Positions 1 through 7,207 of a stretch of DNA of 8,694 nt are shown piece by piece (the stretch's first letter is position 1; the number at the start of each line of letters is the position of its first letter). The notes below the pieces were generated by a model, which worked only from the letters and a program-made list of their open reading frames with translations, was not told the origin of the DNA and ran no database searches. Origin of the DNA: Chloroflexota bacterium (GTDB lineage: Bacteria > Chloroflexota > Anaerolineae > Anaerolineales > UBA4823); contig JAUWLJ010000071.1 in the NCBI GenBank assembly GCA_030613705.1, positions 1 through 8,694 on the forward strand, in the 5' to 3' direction. The translations under genes were made by a program, and so were the position numbers.

Positions 1-1840
1 AACCAACTCGGCCGAGGTGAATTAAGTCTCCTTGCTCAAGTATCGTCCCTTCTTTAGACACAGGCGAGTAATTTACCCAAGTACCAGCTATAGACCCTTC
101 ATCGGACAGCCGAAAAACTCCTTTCGATTCCCGCTGTAGCCTGGCGTGCAAACTCTCCACCGAGTCATCTTTAATCACCTGATCAGCCTGACCAGCATCT
201 CTCCCAAAGGTCACTCGTTCGCTGGTGATTGCAATAGGTGGTTTGCTATCTTCCTGGTTGGAATCGGATAAAGGGACCATATGTGCATAGGATTTGGAGG
301 TTATGCGTCCTCTTGGCCATTGAAAACGATCGATCCAAGTCGAGCGAGATTGGGTTGTCTGTTCCGGATGGAACACTACAGGCTGCGTAACAGGGTCAGA
401 TAGCTTTTTACGACGTCGAAATTCTCTAATGACACCAGGACGCAATCTGCCTCCAAGGACCAAAACCAGCAGCAAGACGGCACCTGAAATCGCAACAACA
501 ATAGCAGCTAGCACGGTCCGGTTTTGTGAAACAACCCCCAATGCGCTCGTTCCAGAATCACCAATAGTGATTTGAATCGCGATTTCAACGGTCTTTCCAG
601 TCAATCCCAGGTTATCTTCGACTCCGACTACCAGAATGTGCTCCCCGCTGGACGTATACTCGCTCAAATCCCAGGTGAATTGGTCGAATGGATCGGTCTG
701 GTTAATTTCTGTCAGCTCCCCGTCGACATAGAGTTTCGATTCCTTAAGCGATCTAACATGCCCGTCCGGGAATTCAACCATCAATTCCAATTGCTGAGAG
801 TTTGGGGACAGCACCTCGGGATCACCCTCTTCTGCTAGATTAATCCGTTCGATCTCCATTGGGGGCGAAACAAAGGCTATACTTGGTGGCATTACTTCTA
901 GATCAAACTCTTGCACCAGTGAAGCATAATCTTGTCCATTAAAATTGACTTCGGCACTCACCTGGTGGGGACCACTGGTTGTAATCCGCGAATCGTACGC
1001 CAAGAAATAAGCATTGCGGTTTGCTTCGAGAAATTCTTCAGGGGAGGGGATCGATTCCTGCCCAGAATAAGCAAACATTTTCCCACCAGTTTGTTCTGCG
1101 AGTGTCGCCAATGGTTCCGCCTGCGGGGAGGAAAATAACTCCGCAGAAGCAACCAACCAGACGAATATTTTAACTCCTTGTTGGTTAGCTCGCGCAGCCA
1201 GGCTTTGTAATCCCAGCGATACATCCTGTCCAGGTAGCGGGGTGACAAACAGCACAGCTCGACCCATACCAGGAATAGTCGGAGGATCTGCTGCTATATC
1301 CATTGCCCGAGCCAATATGTCGAAATCAGGTCCGGTTTCGCTGCCAGTTGGTGTGAAGGCGGTAAGGAAGGCAACCCATCTATCCAGCTCGGCCATGTGT
1401 GTTGATTCAGGGCCATCAGCAACGATAATACTCAAATCATCAACCGTCGAACCACCCCGCGCTTTCGCCCAATCTACTAGAGCTTGTACCAGATATTCGT
1501 AACGGCTCACTCCCTGAACATCACGGATAGTAAAAGCTGGTCCTGGGCTGACTGCCAGCACAAATTGGACTCCGGTGCGTATATGCTCTAATTCATTAAC
1601 CCGCAGTCGGGAACCATCCTCGATTATGCGAACGTTGTGCTCTTCTAAGCCAAATACGAAATCCCCTTCAGGTGTGCGGACATCTAAATAGCTCGAAATC
1701 TTTGGGAATTCTTCCGTATCTATTGGGGACAGTCCAACTTGACCCCCCTCTTGAGCATTTGCTGGTTTGTTGACAACACCCAATATCAGGATTTGGATCC
1801 AGATCAGGGTCAGGATAACCCTGGGTGGGGGGAGTGACAT
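1..1840 (-). CDS. Secreted VWA-like / Ig-like / single-TM / cytoplasmic FHA protein (3' end outside window)
   Basis: 613 codons are visible and the gene leaves the window inside its FHA domain. Order from the N-terminus: a signal peptide (hydrophobic residues ~8-23, cleavage motif ANA before QEGG at ~29/30); a VWA-like Rossmann region (~90-285); an Ig-like beta domain (~318-425, with WDLSEYTSSGEH); a membrane span (~443-463) followed by a positive stop-transfer cluster (RRRKK); then an FHA domain from ~541 with GR at 546-547, S563-x-H565 and GTWVN at 586-590. This predicts an extracellular sensor-like part and a cytoplasmic phosphothreonine reader; the signalling role is inference. The VWA metal site looks degenerate: AVSPG stands where DxSxS is expected. 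An in-frame TAA four codons upstream (1850-1852) leaves the ATG at 1840 as the only good start. No Shine-Dalgarno is present. It lies 47 bp after guaA, with its own promoter. A Ser/Thr kinase partner is not visible. Confidence 0.85.
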   Translation of the reverse strand, partial: MSLPPPRVILTLIWIQILILGVVNKPANAQEGGQVGLSPIDTEEFPKISSYLDVRTPEGDFVFGLEEHNVRIIEDGSRLRVNELEHIRTGVQFVLAVSPGPAFTIRDVQGVSRYEYLVQALVDWAKARGGSTVDDLSIIVADGPESTHMAELDRWVAFLTAFTPTGSETGPDFDILARAMDIAADPPTIPGMGRAVLFVTPLPGQDVSLGLQSLAARANQQGVKIFVWLVASAELFSSPQAEPLATLAEQTGGKMFAYSGQESIPSPEEFLEANRNAYFLAYDSRITTSGPHQVSAEVNFNGQDYASLVQEFDLEVMPPSIAFVSPPMEIERINLAEEGDPEVLSPNSQQLELMVEFPDGHVRSLKESKLYVDGELTEINQTDPFDQFTWDLSEYTSSGEHILVVGVEDNLGLTGKTVEIAIQITIGDSGTSALGVVSQNRTVLAAIVVAISGAVLLLVLVLGGRLRPGVIREFRRRKKLSDPVTQPVVFHPEQTTQSRSTWIDRFQWPRGRITSKSYAHMVPLSDSNQEDSKPPIAITSERVTFGRDAGQADQVIKDDSVESLHARLQRESKGVFRLSDEGSIAGTWVNYSPVSKEGTILEQGDLIHLGRVG

Positions 1841-1846
1841 AGTCGA

Positions 1847-1855
1847 ATTTTAGCA
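1847..1855 (-). promoter_or_regulatory. Extended -10 promoter, leaderless geometry
   Basis: Read on the minus strand the sequence is TGCTAAAAT (1855 to 1847), an extended -10 of the TGnTAnaaT type. Six bases separate it from the ATG at 1840, so the predicted +1 is the A of the start codon. No -35 match is seen at 16-18 bp spacing, which fits extended -10 promoters. No ribosome binding site precedes the ATG, consistent with a leaderless mRNA. Confidence 0.55.
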
Positions 1856-1887
1856 CATGATTGTTGGAATGATTTTGTTGAGAACTC

Positions 1888-3447
1888 TTATTCCCATTCA
1901 ATTGTCCCTGGAGGTTTACTGGTGATATCGTACACCACCCGGTTAACACCTTGGACCTCATTCACGATCCGGTTGGATATACGAGCCAATAAATCCTGGG
2001 GCAGGCGCGCCCAATCGGCGGTCATGAAATCCTCTGTAGTGACCGCTCGAAGAGCAATCACCTCCTGATAAGTGCGTTGATCGCCCATTACACCCACTGA
2101 GCGCACCGGCAGCAAGACGGCAAACGCTTGAGCTGTCCCTTGTATAGTCTCGCCTTCTACTTTAACCACCAATAATGCGGCATTCGCCAATTCAGCAATC
2201 AGGATCTCATCCGCCGCGCGTAAGCGCGCCAAGCGTTTTGGCGTTACTTCACCAAGACAGCGGACCGCCAAACCAGGTCCAGGAAAAGGTTGTCGCCAAA
2301 CAAGCTCACTGGGCAAACCAAGAGCTTCTCCCACAGCACGGACTTCATCTTTAAAGAGATAGCGCAAAGGTTCAACCAGATCAAAATGCAAATCCTGAGG
2401 TAATCCACCGACATTATGATGAGTTTTTATGCGATCCACTTTCGAGCGATCCGCCGCTTGGGATTCGACCACATCTGGATAGATTGTGCCCTGAACCAGG
2501 AAACTCGGCTGACCAAGTTTCTCAGCCTGTTTTTCAAAAACGCGAATAAATGCCTCCCCGATCACCCGCCTCTTTTCTTCCGGCTCTGAGACACCTGCTA
2601 GCCTGGTCATAAATTCATCTATCGCGTCAACAGTGACCAGCTCAATTCCCAGGTATTGACTAAATGCAGCAATGACTTGATGGACCTCACCTTGGCGTAA
2701 GAGGCCATTGTCCACAAACACCGAAACCAATTGATCTCCGACAGCTTTATGAACCAAAGCTACTGCGACGCTCGAATCAACTCCCCCACTGACTGCCGCC
2801 AAGACTCGACTCTCTCCAACTTGATGCTGAATACAGGCTACACTTTCAAGAATTATCGATTCGGGAGTCCAATCAGGCTTGGCACCACACACATCCCCCA
2901 CAAATCGTTGCAGGAATATTCCTCCCTGCGGGGTGTGGCGAACCTCTGGGTGAAATTGCACACCAAAGTAACCCCGCTCGATATCCCCAATGAAAGCCGC
3001 AGGAGAATTTTCACTGCGAGCAAGCACCGCAAAGCCTTCGGGCAGCGTCTCCACTCGATCACCGTGCGACATCCACACTTTGTGATTACCCGTTTCAATG
3101 AGTGGATTGAAAGATGTGGTCACCAATTCCGCAGGTCCGTACTCGCGCTCATCAGTTGGGGCCACGATGCCACCTAAGGCATGAGTAAGCGCCTGCATGC
3201 CGTAGCATATCCCGAGAACTGGCAGATCACTCCTAATAACATACGCTGGAATACCTGGTGAGTTTGGAGCATATACAGAAGCCGGTCCTCCCGAAAGAAT
3301 AAAACCCTTGGGATTAATTCCGAGCACCTGGTCGGCCTGCGCGTCCCAGGGGAAGAGCTCACAATAGACATGAGCTTCTCTGATCCGCCTGGCGATCAGC
3401 TGTGCATATTGGGAACCAAAGTCGAGAATCGCAATTGAGTCCATCAT
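1888..3447 (-). CDS. guaA: GMP synthase (glutamine-hydrolysing)
   Basis: Converts XMP, ATP and glutamine to GMP, the last step of guanine nucleotide synthesis, in the cytoplasm. The protein is 519 residues, close to the family's usual ~510-525. The N-terminal class I glutamine amidotransferase starts with ILDFGSQYAQLIARRIRE; its catalytic triad is Cys81 (GICYGMQ) with His166 and Glu168 (QFHPE). The ATP-pyrophosphatase domain has the PP-loop SGGVDSS at ~220-226. The C-terminal dimerisation domain carries RQPFPGPGLAVRCLGE and ends in the typical KPPGTIEWE. Two adjacent ATGs (3447, 3444) could start translation; both give an intact protein. The Shine-Dalgarno is weak. It follows xpt by 45 bp, which suggests co-transcription, although a TATGAT at 3465-3460 could be an internal -10. 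No purine riboswitch fits in the gap. Intact, no anomalies. Confidence 0.98.
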   Translation of the reverse strand: MMDSIAILDFGSQYAQLIARRIREAHVYCELFPWDAQADQVLGINPKGFILSGGPASVYAPNSPGIPAYVIRSDLPVLGICYGMQALTHALGGIVAPTDEREYGPAELVTTSFNPLIETGNHKVWMSHGDRVETLPEGFAVLARSENSPAAFIGDIERGYFGVQFHPEVRHTPQGGIFLQRFVGDVCGAKPDWTPESIILESVACIQHQVGESRVLAAVSGGVDSSVAVALVHKAVGDQLVSVFVDNGLLRQGEVHQVIAAFSQYLGIELVTVDAIDEFMTRLAGVSEPEEKRRVIGEAFIRVFEKQAEKLGQPSFLVQGTIYPDVVESQAADRSKVDRIKTHHNVGGLPQDLHFDLVEPLRYLFKDEVRAVGEALGLPSELVWRQPFPGPGLAVRCLGEVTPKRLARLRAADEILIAELANAALLVVKVEGETIQGTAQAFAVLLPVRSVGVMGDQRTYQEVIALRAVTTEDFMTADWARLPQDLLARISNRIVNEVQGVNRVVYDITSKPPGTIEWE

Positions 3448-3492
3448 TCACACACTCATATCATACTAGCAGCTCAAGATAGCGAGCTCAGA

Positions 3493-4077
3493 TCATATCC
3501 TTCGATCGCTCTCAAAGAAGATCTGGTCACCTTCCATAGCAGAGACGACAGCCAGGGATTCGATCGGGACACCAAGTTTGGCTAGTGCCTCCCGCCCCCC
3601 CTCGAAACTCTTTTCGATCAGTGTTCCGACAGCCACAATGATTGCCCCCGCAGCTTGTGCAAGACGCACCAGGCCAAGTATGGTAGCGCCGGAGGCAAGA
3701 AAATCATCGATGATCAGGATACGCTCGCCACCAGCCAGGAATTCGGGGGAGACGATCAATTCAACTGTTCGCCCCTTGGTGTGCGAAGGGGTCAAAGTCA
3801 AGAAAACCTGATCCGGCATGGTGATGGGTTTAGATTTGCGGGCGTATACGACCGGCAATCCCAGATGAAAGGCGGTGGTTAAAGCCGGTGCAATACCTGA
3901 TATCTCTGCAGTTAGCACCTTCGTCGCCCCCACGCTGCGAAAACGTCGGGCAAACTCCTGCCCACAAGCATCCATCAGCGTGGGATCAACTTGATGATTA
4001 ATAAATCCATCAACTTTCAAGATACCATTCCCCAGATTCTTACCCTCCGCTATTATGCGATCCTTTAATGCCTGCAT
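3493..4077 (-). CDS. xpt: Xanthine phosphoribosyltransferase
   Basis: Transfers phosphoribose from PRPP to xanthine, giving XMP for GuaA, the next gene. The 194-residue protein has the Xpt signature order: LKVDGFINHQVDP near 20-32, TAEISGIAPA near 56-65, the PRPP-binding loop ILIIDDFLASGAT at 120-132, and IEKSFEGGRE near 154-163. I chose the ATG at 4077 because the family begins M-x-A-L-K and an AAGGAGG lies five bases upstream. An in-frame ATG at 4095 would add MSKEDC but has no ribosome binding site, and its codons would contain the Shine-Dalgarno itself. It is the first gene of the leftward purine pair and is divergent from maf. The predicted 5' leader is only ~24 nt, so it cannot hold the guanine riboswitch that controls xpt in Bacillus. 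Hypoxanthine/guanine transferases are less likely given the Xpt-specific N-terminus. Confidence 0.95.
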   Translation of the reverse strand: MQALKDRIIAEGKNLGNGILKVDGFINHQVDPTLMDACGQEFARRFRSVGATKVLTAEISGIAPALTTAFHLGLPVVYARKSKPITMPDQVFLTLTPSHTKGRTVELIVSPEFLAGGERILIIDDFLASGATILGLVRLAQAAGAIIVAVGTLIEKSFEGGREALAKLGVPIESLAVVSAMEGDQIFFESDRRI

Positions 4078-4082
4078 GCAGT

Positions 4083-4089
4083 CCTCCTT
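4083..4089 (-). promoter_or_regulatory. xpt ribosome binding site
   Basis: AAGGAGG on the minus strand with five bases before the ATG at 4077. This decides the start codon against the in-frame ATG six codons upstream, which would place the Shine-Dalgarno inside the gene. Confidence 0.85.
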
Positions 4090-4107
4090 AGACATGCTGT
4101 TTATTCG

Positions 4108-4113
4108 ATTTTA
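4108..4113 (-). promoter_or_regulatory. xpt -10 element
   Basis: TAAAAT on the minus strand, preceded by TG, giving a predicted +1 near 4101 and a ~24-nt leader containing the xpt Shine-Dalgarno. The -35 position (about 4131-4136, TGGTCT) is poor and overlaps the left half of the inverted repeat at 4133-4161. Confidence 0.45.
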
Positions 4114-4132
4114 CATCTTCTTTGCTCAAAAG

Positions 4133-4161
4133 ACCAGAATCTTCAGAGCATCTATTCTGGT
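4133..4161. promoter_or_regulatory. 8-bp inverted repeat, candidate divergent operator
   Basis: ACCAGAAT (4133-4140) and its exact reverse complement ATTCTGGT (4154-4161) are separated by 13 bases, so the half-sites repeat at 21 bp, two helical turns. The element sits almost midway between the xpt and maf -10 boxes and touches both -35 regions. It looks like a dimer binding site controlling both promoters. A hairpin in a long xpt or maf transcript is the alternative, but both predicted transcripts begin outside it. Confidence 0.45.
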
Positions 4162-4189
4162 TTGGTATGGTGATTACCTATGTTAAAAT
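4162..4189 (+). promoter_or_regulatory. maf promoter
   Basis: TTGGTA (4162-4167, four of six matches to TTGACA), a 16-bp spacer, then TAAAAT (4184-4189) with an extended TGT just before it (4181-4183). The predicted +1 is about 4196, one base ahead of the ATG at 4197, so the transcript would be essentially leaderless. Confidence 0.5.
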
Positions 4190-4196
4190 TGTGCCC

Positions 4197-4850
4197 ATGC
4201 TGATATTAGCTTCCAGTTCGCCACGGCGCCAGTACTTGCTCACCCTCTTGGGAGTGGAATTTCAGGTGCTCACTGCTGAAATTGACGAGCGTGTACGACC
4301 AGGTGAAACACCTAAAGAATATGTGTCACGTTTGGCGCTTAGCAAATCTCAAGCGATCAACCCGTCATCAGCGGCTGGCTGGGTTATCCTGGCTGCCGAC
4401 ACTGCTGTCGTGGATCAGAACCAGATATTGGGTAAGCCTGTCGACTCTCTCCAGGCAGCAAACATGCTGCGTAAATTACGCGCCCGCACCCACTATGTCT
4501 TCACCAGCCTGTCGGTGCGAGATACTCTGACCGAAGAGGTGATCACGGATTTGTGTGTCACAGAAGTACGTATGCGATCCTACCATGAGTCAGAGATCAG
4601 AGACTACGTCGCAAGCGGAGATCCGCTAGACAAGGCTGGGGCGTATGCCATTCAAGATTCTGGTTTCAATCCGGTTCAAAAGATCTCGGGATGCTACACT
4701 AACGTCGTTGGATTACCTCTCTGCCATCTGACAGAACTGCTAAAACAGATGAGGATCAATTTTGAGGAACATACCACCCGCGGCTGCCGTACTTCCCACG
4801 GATACAGCTGCCAATTGGCTGATAAAATCCAGGAGTTCAGCTCACCATGA
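4197..4850 (+). CDS. maf: Maf family nucleoside triphosphate pyrophosphatase (YhdE-like)
   Basis: Cytoplasmic enzyme that hydrolyses NTPs to NMP and pyrophosphate; YhdE-type members prefer dTTP/UTP and modified pyrimidines and are thought to keep non-canonical nucleotides out of nucleic acids. The 217-residue protein starts LILASSSPRR (substrate loop), has the catalytic AADT (Asp68) followed by ILGKP (78-81), then GDPLDKAGAYAIQ (141-153) and ISGCYTNVVGLPL (163-175). The DKAGAYAIQ form favours the YhdE branch over the m7GTP branch; this is family-based inference. I chose ATG 4197 because it puts LILASSSPRR at the N-terminus and sits at the predicted transcription start. An in-frame ATG at 4122 would add 25 residues, span the promoter and look non-native. 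The tail is ~20 residues longer than many Maf proteins and contains two Cys (GCRTSHGYSC). Confidence 0.93.
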   Translation: MLILASSSPRRQYLLTLLGVEFQVLTAEIDERVRPGETPKEYVSRLALSKSQAINPSSAAGWVILAADTAVVDQNQILGKPVDSLQAANMLRKLRARTHYVFTSLSVRDTLTEEVITDLCVTEVRMRSYHESEIRDYVASGDPLDKAGAYAIQDSGFNPVQKISGCYTNVVGLPLCHLTELLKQMRINFEEHTTRGCRTSHGYSCQLADKIQEFSSP

Positions 4851-4966
4851 GCAGAAATTATATACGGCTGATTTAGATAATAAGAGGATTAGAGATCAAT
4901 CGATGGGATTTCTACTTTTGGGAACTAAGGTAGAATCGGCATTGATTTTGCAACAAAGGATGATAA

Positions 4967-4986
4967 TCCAACAAGGATCCGTTGGA
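4967..4986 (+). promoter_or_regulatory. Small hairpin covering the PBP ribosome binding site
   Basis: TCCAAC (4967-4972) can pair with GTTGGA (4981-4986) around an 8-base loop containing GGATCC. The 3' arm includes the only GGA at Shine-Dalgarno distance from the ATG at 4992, so folding would hide it. The stem is only six base pairs and may be chance. Confidence 0.25.
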
Positions 4987-4991
4987 AATCA

Positions 4992-7190
4992 ATGAAGAAA
5001 TTACTTTGGCTTATAATTGCCATTTTCATATTACTCCTGGCCGCCTGCAACGGGGGTTCAAGCCAACCAACCCTGACCACACCGGTTACAGCAACTTTAT
5101 CCCAGCCAGGGATCAATACGACTCAAGCACCGGATGTGAAAGAGGCTGTGCGCACTTACCTCGATGCCTGGGAAAATGAGGATTACGTCCTGATGTACGG
5201 CATGCTGACATCCATCAGCCAGGATGCCATATCTGCTGAACAATTTGAGGAGATATATCGGGAAGTGGCTGGTGAAGTCGCCCTAAGTGAACTCGAAACT
5301 CAAATCTTATCCGCCCTGACCCAAACCCACACGGCTCAAGCCTCCTACCAAGTGAACATGCGCAGCGCCCTCGTTGGAGAAATCCAGCGGGACACGATGA
5401 TGAACCTCAGCCTGGAAGATGGTGAGTGGCGTATCCAATGGGACGAAGGGCTAATCTTGCCTGAATTAAGCGGTGGAAATTCCTTGAGGATGGACTATTT
5501 AATTCCCTCCCGCGCCAATATTTATGATAGGAACGGGCAAGCGCTGGTCGCCCAGGCAGATGCCACTGCGCTAGGTCTGTTTCCTGATCAGATCGATCCT
5601 GACCAGGAAAACACCTTACTCAGCGAACTCTATCGCCTGACTGGCATCTATCCAGACACAATCGCAGCCCAGTACGAAAATTTTCCCCCGGGTGCGGATT
5701 GGTATCTGCCATTGATGGCAGTTTCCGCGGATGCAGTCAGTCAAAGAGAAGGTGTTCTATCCGGATTATCTGGATTGGTCATGCGCCCCTTCCGCTCGCG
5801 CTACTATTTTGACGGCGGTATCGCCCCGCATGTGGTCGGATATGTCAGTGCCATCCCAGCCGAGGAAGTGGAAGAATACCGACGCCTTGGATACCGGCAG
5901 GACGAACGGGTCGGTCAAATTGGTCTGGAAAAATGGGGTGAGGAATCTCTGTCAGGTGTGCGAGGAGGTGCGCTGTATGTCGTCGATGCGGATGGGCTCA
6001 CAGTTACCAAACTGGGTGAATCTTTACCGGAAGCCTCCCAGGCAATCTACACCACCCTGGATAAAGAACTGCAGCTGGGAGTCCAGGGAGCGATCGCAGG
6101 CTTCAGGGGCGCGGCAGTGGTGATGGAATTGGATACCGGCCGGGTGCTTGCCATGGCTTCTTCCCCAGGTTTCGATCCGAATTTATTCGAACCTTCCAAC
6201 TTGAATAGCGGTTATGCATTGGGAGATTTATTCGATCCCAATGAGACACCTCTGCTGAACCGCGCTTCACAGGGTCAGTACCCCCTCGGCTCGGTGTTCA
6301 AAATTATCACGATGGCAGCTGCACTTGAAAGTGGTTTGTATACCCCAGACACTGTCTACAATTGCGGCCATACCTTCACCGAACTTTCGGGAGTTACTCT
6401 ATACGATTGGACTTACGAGAAGGAACTGCCCGCCAGTGGACCACTGACCCTATCTGAAGGTTTGATGCGCTCGTGCAACACATATTTCTACCACATTGGG
6501 GTTGACCTTTACGATCAAGGAATACCCAATGCCATTCCCGACATGGCGCGCAGTTTTGGTTTGGGCGCAGCCACTGGAATTGAACAGGTAGCGGAGGAAG
6601 ATGGGCAAGTACCCGATCAGCACAGCCCACTGGATGCCACCAACCAGGCCACTGGACAGGGGGCATTGCAGGTAACACCCCTACAGGTGGCCAATTTCAT
6701 CGCTGCCATTGGTAATGGCGGGACACTGTACCGCCCTCAAGTTGTCGAAAGTATTCAACCTCCGGATGGCGATCCGAGTTATACTTATTCACCCGAAGTG
6801 ATCGGAACTTTGCCAATTACTGAAGATACTCTGCTCGCTATCCAGGAAGCCATGGTAAGTGTTATTGAAAACAGCCGTGGAACGGCTCACCGAGTGTTCT
6901 CTAATTTTCCGATTGGCGTGGCTGGCAAGACCGGCACTGCCCAAGATCCACCACGCGATTCACATGCCTGGTTTGCTGTTTACACTTTTGCCAACCGGGA
7001 GGATAAACCAGACATCGCCGTGGTAGTCATCTTGGAGAATTCCGGTGAAGGCTCTGAGGTTGCTGCACCGGTCGTTAAAGGCATCTTGCAGCAGTATTTC
7101 ACTGACAAGCGCGATGCATTCCCCTGGGAGGTTCTGCCAGGCGTTTGGAAAACTCCCACCCCCGAAGTCACCGAGACACCAGCCCCTTAA
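4992..7190 (+). CDS. Lipoprotein class B penicillin-binding protein (transpeptidase) with NTF2/MecA_N-like domain
   Basis: Cross-links peptidoglycan stems outside the membrane. The 732-residue protein begins with a lipoprotein signal (hydrophobic residues 4-16, lipobox LAAC, acylated Cys19), then a Pro/Thr-rich linker to ~47. An NTF2/MecA_N-like domain follows (~48-155, ending DGEWRIQWDEGLI), then the PBP dimerisation domain starting SRANIYDRNG at 173, and the transpeptidase domain (~365-710). Active-site motifs are complete: Ser434-V-F-Lys437 in PLGSVFKI, SCN at 494-496, and KTGT at 646-649. The tail is Pro/Thr rich (TPTPEVTETPAP). This layout resembles PBP2a of Staphylococcus and the lipid-anchored PBP3 of Bacillus, but anchoring here is by lipobox. 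There is no glycosyltransferase domain, so it would need a partner SEDS or class A enzyme. maf lies 141 bp upstream and rsgA follows 17 bp downstream. The ribosome binding site is weak (GGA at 4984-4986). Confidence 0.94.
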   Translation: MKKLLWLIIAIFILLLAACNGGSSQPTLTTPVTATLSQPGINTTQAPDVKEAVRTYLDAWENEDYVLMYGMLTSISQDAISAEQFEEIYREVAGEVALSELETQILSALTQTHTAQASYQVNMRSALVGEIQRDTMMNLSLEDGEWRIQWDEGLILPELSGGNSLRMDYLIPSRANIYDRNGQALVAQADATALGLFPDQIDPDQENTLLSELYRLTGIYPDTIAAQYENFPPGADWYLPLMAVSADAVSQREGVLSGLSGLVMRPFRSRYYFDGGIAPHVVGYVSAIPAEEVEEYRRLGYRQDERVGQIGLEKWGEESLSGVRGGALYVVDADGLTVTKLGESLPEASQAIYTTLDKELQLGVQGAIAGFRGAAVVMELDTGRVLAMASSPGFDPNLFEPSNLNSGYALGDLFDPNETPLLNRASQGQYPLGSVFKIITMAAALESGLYTPDTVYNCGHTFTELSGVTLYDWTYEKELPASGPLTLSEGLMRSCNTYFYHIGVDLYDQGIPNAIPDMARSFGLGAATGIEQVAEEDGQVPDQHSPLDATNQATGQGALQVTPLQVANFIAAIGNGGTLYRPQVVESIQPPDGDPSYTYSPEVIGTLPITEDTLLAIQEAMVSVIENSRGTAHRVFSNFPIGVAGKTGTAQDPPRDSHAWFAVYTFANREDKPDIAVVVILENSGEGSEVAAPVVKGILQQYFTDKRDAFPWEVLPGVWKTPTPEVTETPAP

Positions 7191-7196
7191 TTTTTC

Positions 7197-7202
7197 AGGA
7201 GG
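7197..7202 (+). promoter_or_regulatory. rsgA ribosome binding site
   Basis: A perfect AGGAGG seven bases after the PBP stop. Five bases downstream is CTG 7208 in the rsgA frame. No ATG, GTG or TTG occurs at a workable distance in any frame, so this site points to a CTG start. Confidence 0.8.
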
Positions 7203-7207
7203 TCTGA

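Noticed and set aside
1740..1750. C-run (GACCCCCCTC) as a possible frameshift site
   Set aside because: It is inside the signal-peptide-proximal part of the VWA/FHA gene and the frame is intact on both sides.
2731..3177. 148-codon plus-strand open frame inside guaA
   Set aside because: It is antisense to the well-conserved guaA coding frame, has no ribosome binding site and no recognisable domain; it is a shadow of guaA codon structure.
4078..4196. Purine riboswitch upstream of xpt, as in Bacillus xpt
   Set aside because: The predicted xpt leader is ~24 nt and the whole divergent gap is about 100 bp shared with the maf promoter; no paired three-helix aptamer with its conserved loops is visible.
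4762..4995. 77-codon frame overlapping the maf 3' end, considered as a frameshifted maf tail
   Set aside because: The maf frame reads through to its own stop with a plausible C-terminus, and the other frame crosses the intergenic region and the PBP start without recognisable similarity.
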